Shown: in pieces, positions 45,101-55,400 of the stretch
Position numbering within the stretch: position 1 is the stretch's first letter
How the letters are laid out: the number at the start of each line of letters is the position of its first letter
Assembly (NCBI GenBank): GCA_027886175.1
Contig: JAJNNQ010000031.1
Span: forward strand, 2,084,501-2,148,500
Direction: 5' to 3'
Length of the DNA: 64,000 nt
DNA from: Phylloscopus collybita
Taxonomy: Eukaryota > Chordata > Aves > Passeriformes > Phylloscopidae
Program-made: the position numbers and the translations under genes
The notes under the pieces: generated by a model
The model's database searches: none
Told to the model about the DNA's origin: nothing
Seen by the model: only the letters and a program-made list of their open reading frames with translations

Positions 45101-47217
45101 GGAGGTGTCCCTGCCCATGGAATGGGATGAGCTTTAAGGTCCCTTCCAACCCAAACCAGTCTGGGATTCTAGGAAAGCGACGCTGAGCCAGAGGAAAACA
45201 GGGAACAGCTCCAAGTCCTCAATCTCATCCACTGCAAGGAGCCAGGAAAAGGATTTTTGCAGGATCCCATATCCCACACATTTCTGGGAATAACGGGGTG
45301 GGTTGGGATGGAAGGCTGGGATGGGGCCGGTTACCTCTGGGGCAGTAAACATCCGGAGCCCAGCGGTTGCACTCGTAATTATCCGAGGCCTTTTCACAGG
45401 TGAAACACTTAAATCCTCGAGGATAGGGCGTGGCTGAAAGCAATGGAAAATAAGGAGTTAAAAGGAGTGGAGAATGGAGTTAAAAGCAATGGATAATGGA
45501 GTTAAACCGACCCAATTAACCTGGTTCTATGCTGCTCTTCAGGAGAAAAGCAACTGATTTTCAGGAGAAAAAAAAATGTTTTTCAGCTTTTTCTTCTCTT
45601 CAGATCCAAATTTTTCCAAATTTTGCTGTCAGTGTCAGCAGGTTGGCTCTGATTTGTCAAAGCCTGTCCCCTCACAGCAGGAAAAGCACATTGAGGTCCC
45701 TGTGGACTCACTCCAGCTGGGTTTTCCCAGCCAAAGTGCCCAGTGCTGACTTCAAAGGGAGTTAATGGGAGCTGGGAAGGCTCATTCCCTTGGAATCGGA
45801 GCTCACATCCAACACTGCGGCTTTATCCGTGCTGATAACAAAATATCAGGTGGATTTAAACACTCTGGGAATTGTCCCACCAAAGGAAAGAGCTGCTCCT
45901 GTTGAAGGCAGGCTCAGGGCCCCAAAGGGAACAAAACCACTTTGCTGAACCTCCAGCCCTGAACAGCAGCCTCTGTCCTAATTTATCTCACCAAACCAGG
46001 GCTAATTCCTTAATTGCTCTCCTGGCAGCACTTCTGGGACGCTTCCAATCCATCCTCGAGGTGCTGCCACCTTCTCAGAAGCCAAGGGGTGAACAGGTCA
46101 TGTTGATCAGCAAATGGAGCCTCTACAGCCCTGGGGGCCACATCTTCACCCTCCCTCCTCCTCCTCCTCACCTCCCCTTCCTTGGGGCAGGATCCTCTTT
46201 GGGAATCTCAAGAGAATTTCATTGCTTGTTTCCTTTCAACTTTTAAGGAACAAAAGAAAAATCACCCAGCAGCAACTCTGGAGGGGCTGGGGCAACACAA
46301 GGATTAAATTAATCCCTCTCACCCTGCTCCTCTGACAGGTCACAGTTGTGACATAGAACAGGCATTTCAGCCTGCTTGCACAGAAAATAAAATTTTTCAG
46401 CTGATGAGGAGGTGAGTTTTCTGTGGGAAGAGAAGGCAGGAGCAGCTCCAGGCAGCCTGTTCTCATGGGATTCAGTGAATCTGTGTCTGATAAAGTGAAC
46501 AGACCGGTGAGGGAAGGTCTAGAGGTGCACAATTCCATTGCTCCAGGAGTTCCTGGAGTCAAGGCAGGAGCTGTTGGCCCTGGACTGTTTTTTTTTTTTC
46601 CTTTTTCTTAGGACTGTTTAAACCTGCTGTGGACTGGAAAACCCAGAGGAGCACCAGCAGCTCACATCTGCAGCTCACTGGGGCCTGGACCTGGCATTTG
46701 CCAGCACCAGAAAAGCTGATAAGAGACTGAGTGAGCTGAGCTACACCCACAAGGACTTTCTGAATTTGCCCTCTCACTTCAGAACAACGAGAGGTTTTAT
46801 TGTTCCACATTATTAATTCTTTATGCTTGCAGGCACTTTGTTTGGTAAATAAAGAATTTTTTTCCACTTTTTATCAAGGAAATTCTTTCCTGGACCAGCT
46901 GGGTGAGGGACCTTTTGGATGTGCTTTCCAGAGAAGCCCCCTTCAGAGATTTCCTCCCAAATTCGCCCTAAACCAGGACACCACGATGACGGGAAGCGGC
47001 TTTTGGGTTGGGCTCCTGTGTGAATTTGAGGCCAAACCCCTCAGCTCAGGAGATACCCGGTGTTCCCCTGGTCCTTCTCCCTGTCCCAGGGCGGAGGTCA
47101 CTTACTGGAGGGGTGGAGGTAGACGATGTCCTTGGCGGTGAAGTCGCGGCTGCGCGCGGCCGGAGCGCGGCCGGACAGCAGCAGCAGCAGCAGCAGCAGC
47201 GCCGGCGGCCAGGCCAT
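38982..47217 (-). CDS. LYPD6: LYPD6, Ly6/uPAR-domain secreted or GPI-anchored protein (spliced, 4 coding exons)
   Basis: LYPD6 is an extracellular three-finger protein reported to enhance Wnt/LRP6 signalling and to modulate nicotinic receptors. Coding exons on the - strand: 47217-47106, 45433-45335, 42792-42662 and 39182-38982. The phases join exactly to 180 residues (human 171). Residues 1-21 form a signal peptide with eight Leu in a row. The LU domain starts at [18 protein letters not shown], continues through [16 protein letters not shown] and closes with [11 protein letters not shown], keeping the Ly6 cysteine pattern. NAS at 132-134 is an N-glycosylation sequon. It resembles LYPD6 ([20 protein letters not shown]) far more than LYPD6B. 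The C-terminal hydrophobic stretch (159-175) is short and ends in repeat-encoded TGQGQ, so GPI anchoring is uncertain. Confidence 0.95.
39192..40545. repeat. Minisatellite in LYPD6 intron 3, 29-45 bp units
   Basis: Variants of GAATTCCAGGGGGAAAGGAA, CAGGGAAAACACAGGGAATG, with short units that lack the AAAACACAGGG part. About 35 copies. The - strand ORF of 551 codons at 38959-40614 reads through it into LYPD6 exon 4 and is not a real protein. Confidence 0.96.
40780..42600. repeat. TATA-type low-complexity DNA in LYPD6 intron 3
   Basis: 1.8 kb almost free of G and C, with (ATATGTT)n near 42030-42090 and (ATTAT)n near 42305-42345. No gene. Confidence 0.92.
42662..42792 (-). CDS. LYPD6: LYPD6 third coding exon (residues 71-114)
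   Basis: The acceptor is GTTTTTTAG and the donor AAG|GTGGGC. It encodes [34 protein letters not shown] and ends HEEYK. Human LYPD6 has NSI where this copy reads ESV (residues 86-88). The acceptor and first ~30 bases recur four more times upstream in the intron, so alternative acceptor use is possible. Confidence 0.94.
42763..43415 (-). repeat. LYPD6: Five tandem copies of the LYPD6 exon 3 acceptor region
   Basis: A 154-157 bp unit made of the acceptor, the first ~30 exonic bases and about 120 intronic bases. The equivalents of the exon start are at 42792 (real), 42948, 43102, 43259 and 43413. Copies 1 and 3 resemble each other, as do 2 and 4, so a two-unit block of about 310 bp was duplicated. 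Confidence 0.95.
43425..44075. repeat. Polypurine tract in LYPD6 intron 2
   Basis: About 650 bp of GGGAAAAAGGAGGGAAA-type sequence on +, with almost no pyrimidines. The ORFs on both strands (Lys/Gly/Glu or Pro/Phe/Ser) are compositional. Confidence 0.95.
44985..45175 (+). mobile_element. CR1 LINE 3' fragment in LYPD6 intron 2
   Basis: GAAGCTGTGGCTGTCCCTGG, GGAGCAGCCTGGGATAGTG and CCTTCCAACCCAAACCAG in sense order on +. Confidence 0.88.
45335..45433 (-). CDS. LYPD6: LYPD6 second coding exon (residues 38-70 and first base of codon 71)
   Basis: The acceptor is CTTTCAG and the donor GAG|GTAACC. It encodes [17 protein letters not shown] and [15 protein letters not shown], the first finger of the LU domain, with four cysteines at the family positions. 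Confidence 0.95.
45434..47105 (-). other. LYPD6 intron 1 (between coding exons 1 and 2)
   Basis: 1.67 kb. The ORFs on both strands lack family resemblance. No repeat was recognised. Confidence 0.6.
47106..47217 (-). CDS. LYPD6: LYPD6 first coding exon (residues 1-37 and first base of codon 38)
   Basis: The start GGGCCATGGCC has a strong context. It encodes MAWPPA, eight leucines, a cleavage region near APAA, then [15 protein letters not shown], which matches human LYPD6. The donor is A|GTAAGTG. A CTGCCCAG acceptor at about 47261-47268 suggests the exon begins near 47260 and that an upstream noncoding exon exists. Confidence 0.93.
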
Positions 47218-47400
47218 GGCCCGGCCAGCTCCTGCTCATGCGGCGGCCGAGAATCCTCACCTGGGCAGAGGCACAGGAGGCCAGAGTTAGCCAGGCTGCA
47301 GAACACCCCTGAGGTCACCGAGTGCAGGAGTTTGGGGCTGAGCAGGAGCCGTTTATTGCTTAATTAAGCTGTTTTTATAGATTCTAACTCCACTGCTTGA

Positions 47401-48275
47401 TGCTGTTCAAGATGACAACGACACAGACTCTGAGGTCAGAGGGCTGACAATGACTCCAATCTTTTTTACCCAGGAATTTCTTTCCTTTATGCTGTTTTAC
47501 AAAGCATTGGCACAGCTGCCCAGGGCAGTGGAGGAGGCTCCACCCCTGGAAGAGCTCAAACACCAAGGGGATGCTGCTCTTGAGGACAGTGCTTATGGAG
47601 AAGGTGGGGTAATGACCTTGCGTTGTACTGCACTGAGTAGTTCTGTTATATTTGCACTGGGTGTTTGGGTCATATGTAAATCCACACAAAATTGTATTTC
47701 AATCCCTTCCCCAGGAACCCCTGCACGCCCCTCACCTGACACCACCTGTGCCTCACCTTCCCCTGGGTCAGCCCCTGTTGACGCTGTTCAAGATCACAAC
47801 AACACAGACTCTGAGGTCAGAGGGCTGACAATGACTCCAATCTTTTTTACCCAGGAATTTCTTTCCTTTATGCTGTTTTACAAAGCATTGGCACAGCTAC
47901 CCAGGGCAGTGGAGGAGGCTCCACCCCTGGAAGAGCTCAAACACCAAGGGGATGCTGCTCTTGAGGACAGGGCTTGATGGGGAAGGTGGGGTGATGACCT
48001 TGCGTTGTACTGCACTGAGTAGTTCTGTTATATTTGCACTGGGTGTTTGGGTTATATGTAAATCCACACAAAATGTATTTCAATCCCTTCCCCAGGAACC
48101 CCTGCACGCCCCTCACCTGACACCACCTGTGCCTCACCTCCCCCTGGGTCAGCCCCTGTTGACGCTGTTCAAGATCACAACAACACAGACTCTGAGGTCA
48201 GAAGGCTGACAATGACTCCGTTCTTTTTTACCCAGGAATTTCTTCCCTTTATGCTGTTTTACAAAGAACCACCCA
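47401..48275 (+). repeat. 381-bp tandem repeat, 2.3 copies
   Basis: Copies start at about 47402, 47783 and 48164 (GCTGTTCAAGATCACAACA). Each full copy continues through TTTTTTACCCAGGAATTTC to CCCCTGGGTCAGCCCCTGTT. 381 is divisible by three, so a 175-codon ORF spans the join. Its peptide resembles nothing I know; it is probably old LTR-type sequence. Confidence 0.92.
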
Positions 48276-49025
48276 AAGGGGTGGAAGAAAGACAAACTTC
48301 TCCAACTACATTGGTCAAGTCAGAGGGACATCAAGAAGAAGTCCCTCCTAGGGAAAGGAATGCAAACATAGGTTATGGTTAGGAAAACGTGTCTCTTGTT
48401 ACAGAACAGTGTCTGGGAAAGAGTTTCAGAGAACCCAAACATCACAGCACAAACCATGGCTACAATTGCTCACACAGTCACACCTCATCTGATCAGAGGC
48501 TCTATGCTGTCCACACATCCCTCAGGACACATGACTGGTCACAGTCCATCATCACACTGGGCCTCCTTCACCTAGGACTTGCATTCTTGGCGTTCTGTTT
48601 CTCAGGCTCTTCTTTTCTTATTTTGGTCCTGTTTACGTCTCAGTAACCGTTGTCTGAGTTTTTGCTGTTCTCCTCTGTTTCTTTAAGAAGTTTTCCTAAA
48701 GTTCTGTTTCAGCCTTCTGTGTTTACCTTCTGCAATGGAGTCAGACACCATTTTACATCAACAACTTTCTTGTTACTGTAACTGTCTACCCATGTTTACA
48801 TCCTCCTCATAAGGAGGAAACTGTTGATGAGCTGTTGGGTTGCCCAGTGTGGTTGGAGAGGAAGATTTTCTTCCTCCAATCCATGGTCACTGCTGGAATT
48901 CTATAAATGTTGAAGTTTGTAAACAAACTGCCTCTTTTCTGCCTTGAACATCTCAGTGTGTGGGTGTCCTGTGTGACAGTAACCCTGATGAATTCCCAAG
49001 GGTTTGATAAGAATAGATACGAGTG
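48276..49025. other. Upstream or 5' intronic sequence of LYPD6
   Basis: No exon seen. It may be part of an old LTR element continuing from the 381-bp repeat, but no paired terminus was found. Confidence 0.4.
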
Positions 49026-49029
49026 GTTT

Positions 49030-49145
49030 GGCTGACACCTCATCTCCACCTTCCTCCTGACTCCTCCTCACTGGCTGGGCCACATCTCCACCATCCTATG
49101 AGGTTCCTACTGATTTTATCTTGGCATTGGAAAAGCCTCCATCTC
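49030..49145 (+). repeat. Dispersed repeat pair, copy 1
   Basis: GCTGACACCTCATCTCCACC, TCACTGGCTGGGCCACA and AGGTTCCTACTGATTTTATC recur in diverged form at 52035-52165, same orientation. Family not identified. Confidence 0.65.
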
Positions 49146-50185
49146 AGAGCTGCAAGCAAAGTGACCATTGGATTTTCCTTATCCATGCTCCAAAGGGATT
49201 TATTCCCTTTATGATGCCATTAATAAACAATTATTTTTCCAATGTCTCTGATGGATGGGAACTCATTTAAGCAGAACCAATGAACCACGGTGGCCAATAC
49301 ATCATTAAACACACAGCTCAGATTATCATAAACCCTTAAAAATTATGAAAATGCATCAAAAATCAAACAGGACAGGAAAATCCTGAAAGGACACAGCTGC
49401 TGAGCCAGGCAGGAGCCAGTGGTTTCCTTTGGAATCCATCCAGAACACACAGGACTGGGATGAGCTTTTTCCACCCTGATCCACCAAGAGATCTGCAACA
49501 CCCAGATAATTCCTAAGCAGCTCTGAATATGTGGTGGTTATTATCTAATAAAAAACTTTTTTGTTGATTTTTTTTTTTTTTAGGAAAGATATGACGGGTC
49601 TGGGGATGTCCCCTCCAAATGTTTGTCCCACAGCAGAAATCCACCCAGGACCGGCAGCACAAAGGTTGTTGCTGTCCCTGCCGTTATCTGCAAACAGCAT
49701 TTTTGTTAAAACACAGTGAAATCCATTAAAAAAATATGAGGAAAAAAGATAGCACACGGCCTGGTGCTTTAAATTTTGTCGCTTTAACCTTATGAAGAGG
49801 GAATTTTGGATTTACTCCATAGATCCCTCTTAGCCCGGGGAGAATGAAATCCTGATTAGAAGCAGACAGGAAGCAAAACAAACCTCTCCCAGCCACGTGG
49901 AAGATGAAAGAAATGGGTCCATGAGGGATCTGGAGGGAGATTTTGGAATTTGGGAACACTTTTTTTTTTATCCCAAACAACACCAGGGAGGGTTTTACAA
50001 GCCCCACTCTTTGTGTTAAGACATCAGCAGTTTGCAGTGAGACCGTCAGGAGCAAAACACGAGGATTTAACCTACAGCACTAAAAAATGAGGATTCACAT
50101 CCCAAAAAGAGGAGCTCGTCACAGCTCAGCACCACCTCTCATCAGCAGCCTGTGATTAACAAATTGTCAACATGGGGGACAAACA

Positions 50186-50238
50186 CTCATGGAATCATTA
50201 AGGTTGCAAAACACCTCCAGTATCACCAAATCCAACCG
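50186..50238 (-). mobile_element. Possible short CR1 fragment
   Basis: CATGGAATCATTAAGGTTGC, AAAACACCTCCAGTATCACC, AAATCCAACC resembles the CR1 3' end (antisense), but is short and diverged. Confidence 0.5.
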
Positions 50239-50924
50239 TTAAAGCGATATTTTAAGTTAGAACACAGCAAGCTTGACATAACGGCAGGAATTCCTCCCAG
50301 CGAGACAGGAATTCGCTGGGTTTGCTCATCAGAAGCACAAAACTCTTTTGTTTTTGCAGGGCTGATCAAAGCCTTCCAGTTGAGGACGTTGGTTTTCCCA
50401 GTGTCCCTTTTGTGGGACCGACTGCTCACCCAGCCCCTCTCCAAATCCTGCGTGGCAGCACTCAGTCACCAGTTTGGAAAAGCCTGAAAAGGGTGTCAGA
50501 AATCCTCCAGCTGCTCCCTAAAATTATTCACATCCTTCCTCTGGTAATTGCAGAGACTTTAATTGCCAGCTTCTAATGAGCTGCAAGAAACGGTGAACGA
50601 ACAGAGAGAATTCGATCCTCTGGTTCCGTTTTCTGTTTGAAACAGGTTTAATTATTACAGGCAAAGAATTACAATTTTAAAATCCTCTGGGTTAGAAAAT
50701 CGTCCAGTGCAAGGCAAGCAGGGCCAAAATTTTAAATGGTGGAATTTAGGGAAGTAGGAAGTCCTTACTGAGCAAAACACCTACCACTGTCACTGTCACC
50801 GTTTGTCACCAGGAGCACATTCCACCTGCTCATCCCATACACACAGGTAGGGTAAAACCAGGAATCTCTGCGAACATGGAAATACCCAGTCCCAGGAACC
50901 CAAATATTTAATATTCCATGAATA

Positions 50925-51205
50925 CTTTGAAGGGAGAAAACAAGAAGGATGGGACTGCATCACCTGGAGCTGGAACTGGACAATTAATCCCCAATATGCA
51001 AATGGACCAAAACTGATAAAAAATGTAAGACCTCGTGACCCGGCAGCCATTTTGTGACCATTTGGGGCCCACCTTGGGTGTAGCCCTGGCCAGGCCCTGT
51101 CCTGCCCAAGGTGGATCCTGGAGGCCTTTCAATAAATCCCTACTTTATCCTCCAGCTCTGTCCAGTCTCTGCTCCAGCTCAGCCTTCCCAAGGAGGCATC
51201 AAAGC
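50925..51205 (+). mobile_element. Older LTR fragment, copy B
   Basis: Same family as copy A in opposite orientation. It has GGACAATTAATCCCCAATAT, ACTGATAAAAAATGTAAG and CAATAAATCCCTACTTTATC, the last being a likely LTR poly(A) signal. No coding capacity. Confidence 0.7.
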
Positions 51206-51329
51206 CGAGTGCTCATCCCGACCTAATGGAAGCTGGCATGGCCCGCTCGGAATCCGCTGTGAGGGGGACACAGTCACAGGGCATTTAGATCATGCAGTCT
51301 GTTTGTGAAAGGGCCGGGGCGCTGACACA

Positions 51330-51560
51330 GAAATCCCCCTTAAACTCAACCTTCCCAGCTCCAGCGGCACCTCGGCGGCGGGAGGGATATTCCCACTCCC
51401 ATTCCCGGGATTACTCCGGCCTGCCCTTTGCCCCGCCACGGCGCGGTGGAAATGAACCATCGGAGGCCCGGAGCAGCAGCCCGGTTGCCCATTTGTCAGG
51501 TCTCATTAGGGACGGGGCGTCTCGGCCTCGTTGGCACCAGCGCTGGGGACAATGGAAGGT
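51330..51560. other. GC-rich patch upstream of LYPD6
   Basis: CpG-containing stretch (CACCTCGGCGGCGGGAGGG, CGCCACGGCGCGGTGG). It could be an upstream exon or promoter of LYPD6, but no donor was fixed. Confidence 0.35.
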
Positions 51561-52034
51561 TCCAATCCTCGCGGGAAGGGCTGGAGTGGAGGCTGGATAT
51601 CTCTGGTTTTAGGGGAGAAGCGTTAATGGAGGGGACAGTTATTTTTTAAGGATGGCTTTGTCCCTTCTGTCTTCCTCAAGCTCAGCTGGCTGACCATGAC
51701 CAAACCCACGAGCTGGGCCTGGATACAAGTTTGCAGGGGAAACACCATTCCAGGAGGAAAAAAAAAAAGGGGGAAAAAAAGGAGTCAGACACCAAATCTT
51801 CCCGTACAAACACTCAGCCAAAGCCAAGCAGGAAGGAATTCCCGATTCATGGGTTTTCCTGTGGTTCTCCTCATGCAGGTATGGCACAGGTTGTGGCTCA
51901 GGGCCCTTCACCTTGTTCCCATGGGAGATGGAGCATTTCCCTGCTCTCCCTGGATTTCCAAAGCAGTGGGAAGTTGCCTGGCTGGTGGGAGGATGATGGT
52001 TCTCCCTCACAGGAGGTCGATGATTCTGCTGACA

Positions 52035-52165
52035 CCTCATCTCAACCTTCCTCCTCCATCTCCTCCTCACTGTCTGGGCCACACCTCCAGATTCCTACAA
52101 GGTTCCAACCAATTTCATCCTGACATTTCCCCTTATCCTTCCCCTTGGAAGGGCCTCCACCTCAC
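52035..52165 (+). repeat. Dispersed repeat pair, copy 2
   Basis: Diverged copy of 49030-49145 (GCTGACACCTCATCTCAACC, TCACTGTCTGGGCCACA). Confidence 0.65.
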
Positions 52166-55100
52166 GGCTCTGCAAATCAACTCTTCCTTGAGTGAAATAA
52201 GCCAGCAAAAGCCAGGAAAAGTTCCCTCTCAGCAGGCAGGAGACTTTCTGAGCCCTAAAGCAGCGATCACAGCATGGCCAGGCAGCGCCATCTGTGAGAA
52301 ACCGCCAAGGCCTCAGTACGAGCCGCTTGCTCCCGCGAATTCTGCTGTGCAGGGTCAGCTGGGCCATCCTTCCACTGCCTTAGGATGATTATTCCTCAGT
52401 GGGAAACGAAGCCATGGGAACTCTGAGCAGCCTGACGAGGCTGGAAGAGCTGTTCCTGGAGGCAGAGTCTTCCCTCCAGGAATTCCGCCTCACGCACCTC
52501 CCCAGTCTGACTTCCTGAAAAAGCTCTGCAGATTTTCCTCCTGCCTTTCTTCCAGGTCACACAAAGCTACAGGCTGGGCTTTCCATGACTGAATTGACAA
52601 TATTTGGATTCGTTTTCATCTCCCTGCAGCTTCCAGATCCAAGCCCAGCTCTTTGCCTGTGTCATCGCTGTCCAAAGACAAATCGGAATGGCGATGGAAT
52701 GTTTTCCATCTGGCAGCTGTGCCGGATCCCAGACAACAATCCCAAGGACTATTTGCAATTTCTCCAGCTTTAATTGCCTTTTCCCCCTTTCTCCTTTACC
52801 CTACTCAACCTTTTTGTATCTATTCTATTTATTTCTTTTGGTTTCAACCACACACGTCAAAATGTTATGAAAAAGCCCTGGAATTCTTATGAATTGCCTC
52901 CAAATCCAGCTTTTTTTCCCTGTGCCATTTAGGGGATTTTCTTGGCAGTTTCACCCCAGGAATGGTAAAGTGTGTACCCCCCTCTCCATGAAATGGGCTG
53001 TGGTAAAGCTCTTGTATCCAAAGAACCTCTCAGAGCTCTTGTGGAGGGGTTCCCTGCTTCTCCTCAATTACAGTGAGCAAGAGTAATTAAACAATCAAAC
53101 ACAATTAGTGCACTAATTACTCCCAGGAACGTGGCCCATCTAATCGCCTTGCTGCTAATTACAAAGCCTGGAGTTCATTGAGCTAAAAGCCCCAGACCTG
53201 GGGAAGTGAAGGGGGGGACAATATGTTCCCTCTCACGCCGCCTTCCTTCGGATGCAATTTAATCTTTCACAGGATGTGATTCCAAGGTTGTTTTACAGCC
53301 AGCACTTGGCTCCTGTTTTCAACCTGAATCACTCATATTTTCAGTCCCACCAATGAAACTTTTCTTAGATCCTTTCATCTTTTAATGCTTTGGGGTAAAA
53401 TGCCACTTCTGTTCATCCTCAGCAGTAGTTAGGCTTCAGAAAAACAGAGGGATGGAATAAATACATTTTACTGCAATGTCTAAGACATTTAATATTTGGA
53501 CAGGGCAAAAAAGTGAATTGAAAATTCAGCTAGGCCATGATATAAGAAAATACAATTTTTGCAAGTTGTCAAGCTGAGCAGGTGAAATATTCCAAATTAG
53601 ACATAATTAATTCCCATTTTACTCCATGAATGTGGTACACGGACACCACTTTTCCTTCCTTTAAATTACATGGAATATTCATACCTGTGACCATGAACAC
53701 CTCTGAACCAGCAGGAAAATGGACATGGCTGATCCCACAAATCATTTCAAGACCTGTTCCTGGGTTTTTGCACGGCCTGCAATAGAGGCAAGTAAGCACA
53801 GAAAGTCCAGGGGGATGTGGGAGATCAGGATTTTGCTCAGTTTGGGAATTTTGGAAGCCCCTCAGCACACAGACTGACCTCAGTGCATGGAGAGCCCCCA
53901 GACAGCCCGGCTCCACACAGACAGGAGAAGGAAACCATGCGTGAGCACAGAAATCCTGGGATTTTCCTGCTAATACCAAGCAAAACCCCCCAGTTGCTGA
54001 GTTCCATGGCAGAGGGAAGGAGAGAGGCTAAATCATTCCCTAAATAAGCATTTGAGTTCACTGGGGCAGCTGAAAGGGCTCCTCTTCCCAAGGCAGGGAT
54101 GAGATTTCTGTGGATCACACATTGCCTTCCTCTTTCCCAGGAAACGCTCGTGGCAAAAGGAGGAAGGGGAACACCCAGGGAAAGAATTTCAGGACAGGGA
54201 GGCTGTGACTGCTGGTCCAGGGTTGGTGATGGCACTGGAAGGAGGCAGGGTGGTGATGTTCTCCTGGGGACAAGCAAAATGAAGTCCCAAGGAACAGAGG
54301 CTATGCACGAAATTACATTTTGCTCTGTGTGGAAACAGCAACTGGGATCATCCTGGACCATCTTTCCTACTTAAACCAAGCAAAAGCATGCCAGTTACTG
54401 GGAAAAGGGAAAAGAATATTGCAGTGTGAGCAAATAAAAGGCAGCCAAAACAATGCCAAAGAAAAAAAGGAAATAAAAAAGCCCAGGAGAACGTAGTCCA
54501 TGTTTATGACAAGAGCTGGAAAATTATCTCAACTGCAACCAAGACAAGAAACCCGTCAAGAAAACAGTTTCCTAGTCCAGGTTTCAGCTTGGCAGGTACT
54601 TAGGAACAGCATTTTTAACAGAATGGCACGAGGTTTCAAGGTTAAATTTTCATTATGTCAAGAAAATTGGGACAACCTTGGGAGCAGGAGGATCCTCAGT
54701 ATTTTTAAAGGATCAAAGGAACAGCCACTGAGCCCAAGGTCATCCTGGGTAAACTCCTGGAGCATTTTGTTTGTGCTACAGCAACAAAAATTTCAAGCAG
54801 TAAAAAATTACAAGGGAGGGTCATTGGGATGATGGGGAAAATAGGTCCCCAAACAATCCCATCGTTTTCCAACGGGCAGGATTCTGGCTCTGGCTGTGAG
54901 ACTGTTACAGGGAATAATTGGAGGGGAGACCAAAGCAGAGCACCAAAGCTCCGAACCCTCCTGATTACAAAAATGAGTTCTACCCAATTAACCAAGCGTG
55001 CTCGGGCCAAATTAAACCCCAGCTTAGTGACATCTCCAAATCTAATTGGTGAAAAGGGCACCTCCAAAAGATTTTTTTCCTTTTTTCTCTTTTTTTCTCC

Positions 55101-55239
55101 TGCAACTCTGCATTCAGCATCTTCGCGCCAGAAGTATTGATAAGAAACTCTTTGATTAGAGCCTGACGGGGAGGGGGACATGAAAGAGGGAGCTTGTCCC
55201 TCCTGCGCCAAACTGTGCTTTAATAAAGCCAGGCATCAA
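52166..55239. other. Upstream or 5' intronic sequence of LYPD6, no exon seen
   Basis: Unique-looking DNA. 53085-53170 has a cluster of TAATTA/ATTA cores. ORFs on both strands have no family resemblance. Confidence 0.45.
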
Positions 55240-55400
55240 TCTGCACCATTGTGTCCCCGCTCTCCTGATGCCTCTCCGGCGGGATTCGTGACAGTTCCTC
55301 TGGGACATCACCTCGCACATTTGCCATGCTAGATTAGGCACCGAGCCTCCGCCCGCGGCCGGCTTTGTGCAGCTCGGCCCCGCCGACGTCACCTCGGTGC
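55240..55400 (-). promoter_or_regulatory. Candidate upstream promoter region with CRE-like site
   Basis: CpG-rich stretch containing GACGTCA at 55385-55391 (TGACGTC on -) beside GCCCGCGGCCGGC. It is on the right side and at a plausible distance to be an upstream LYPD6 promoter; inference only. Confidence 0.35.

Noticed and set aside
47450..47977. 175-codon + strand ORF as a novel gene
   Set aside because: It spans two copies of the 381-bp repeat and the peptide repeats itself. Kept as a repeat and a finding, not as a CDS.
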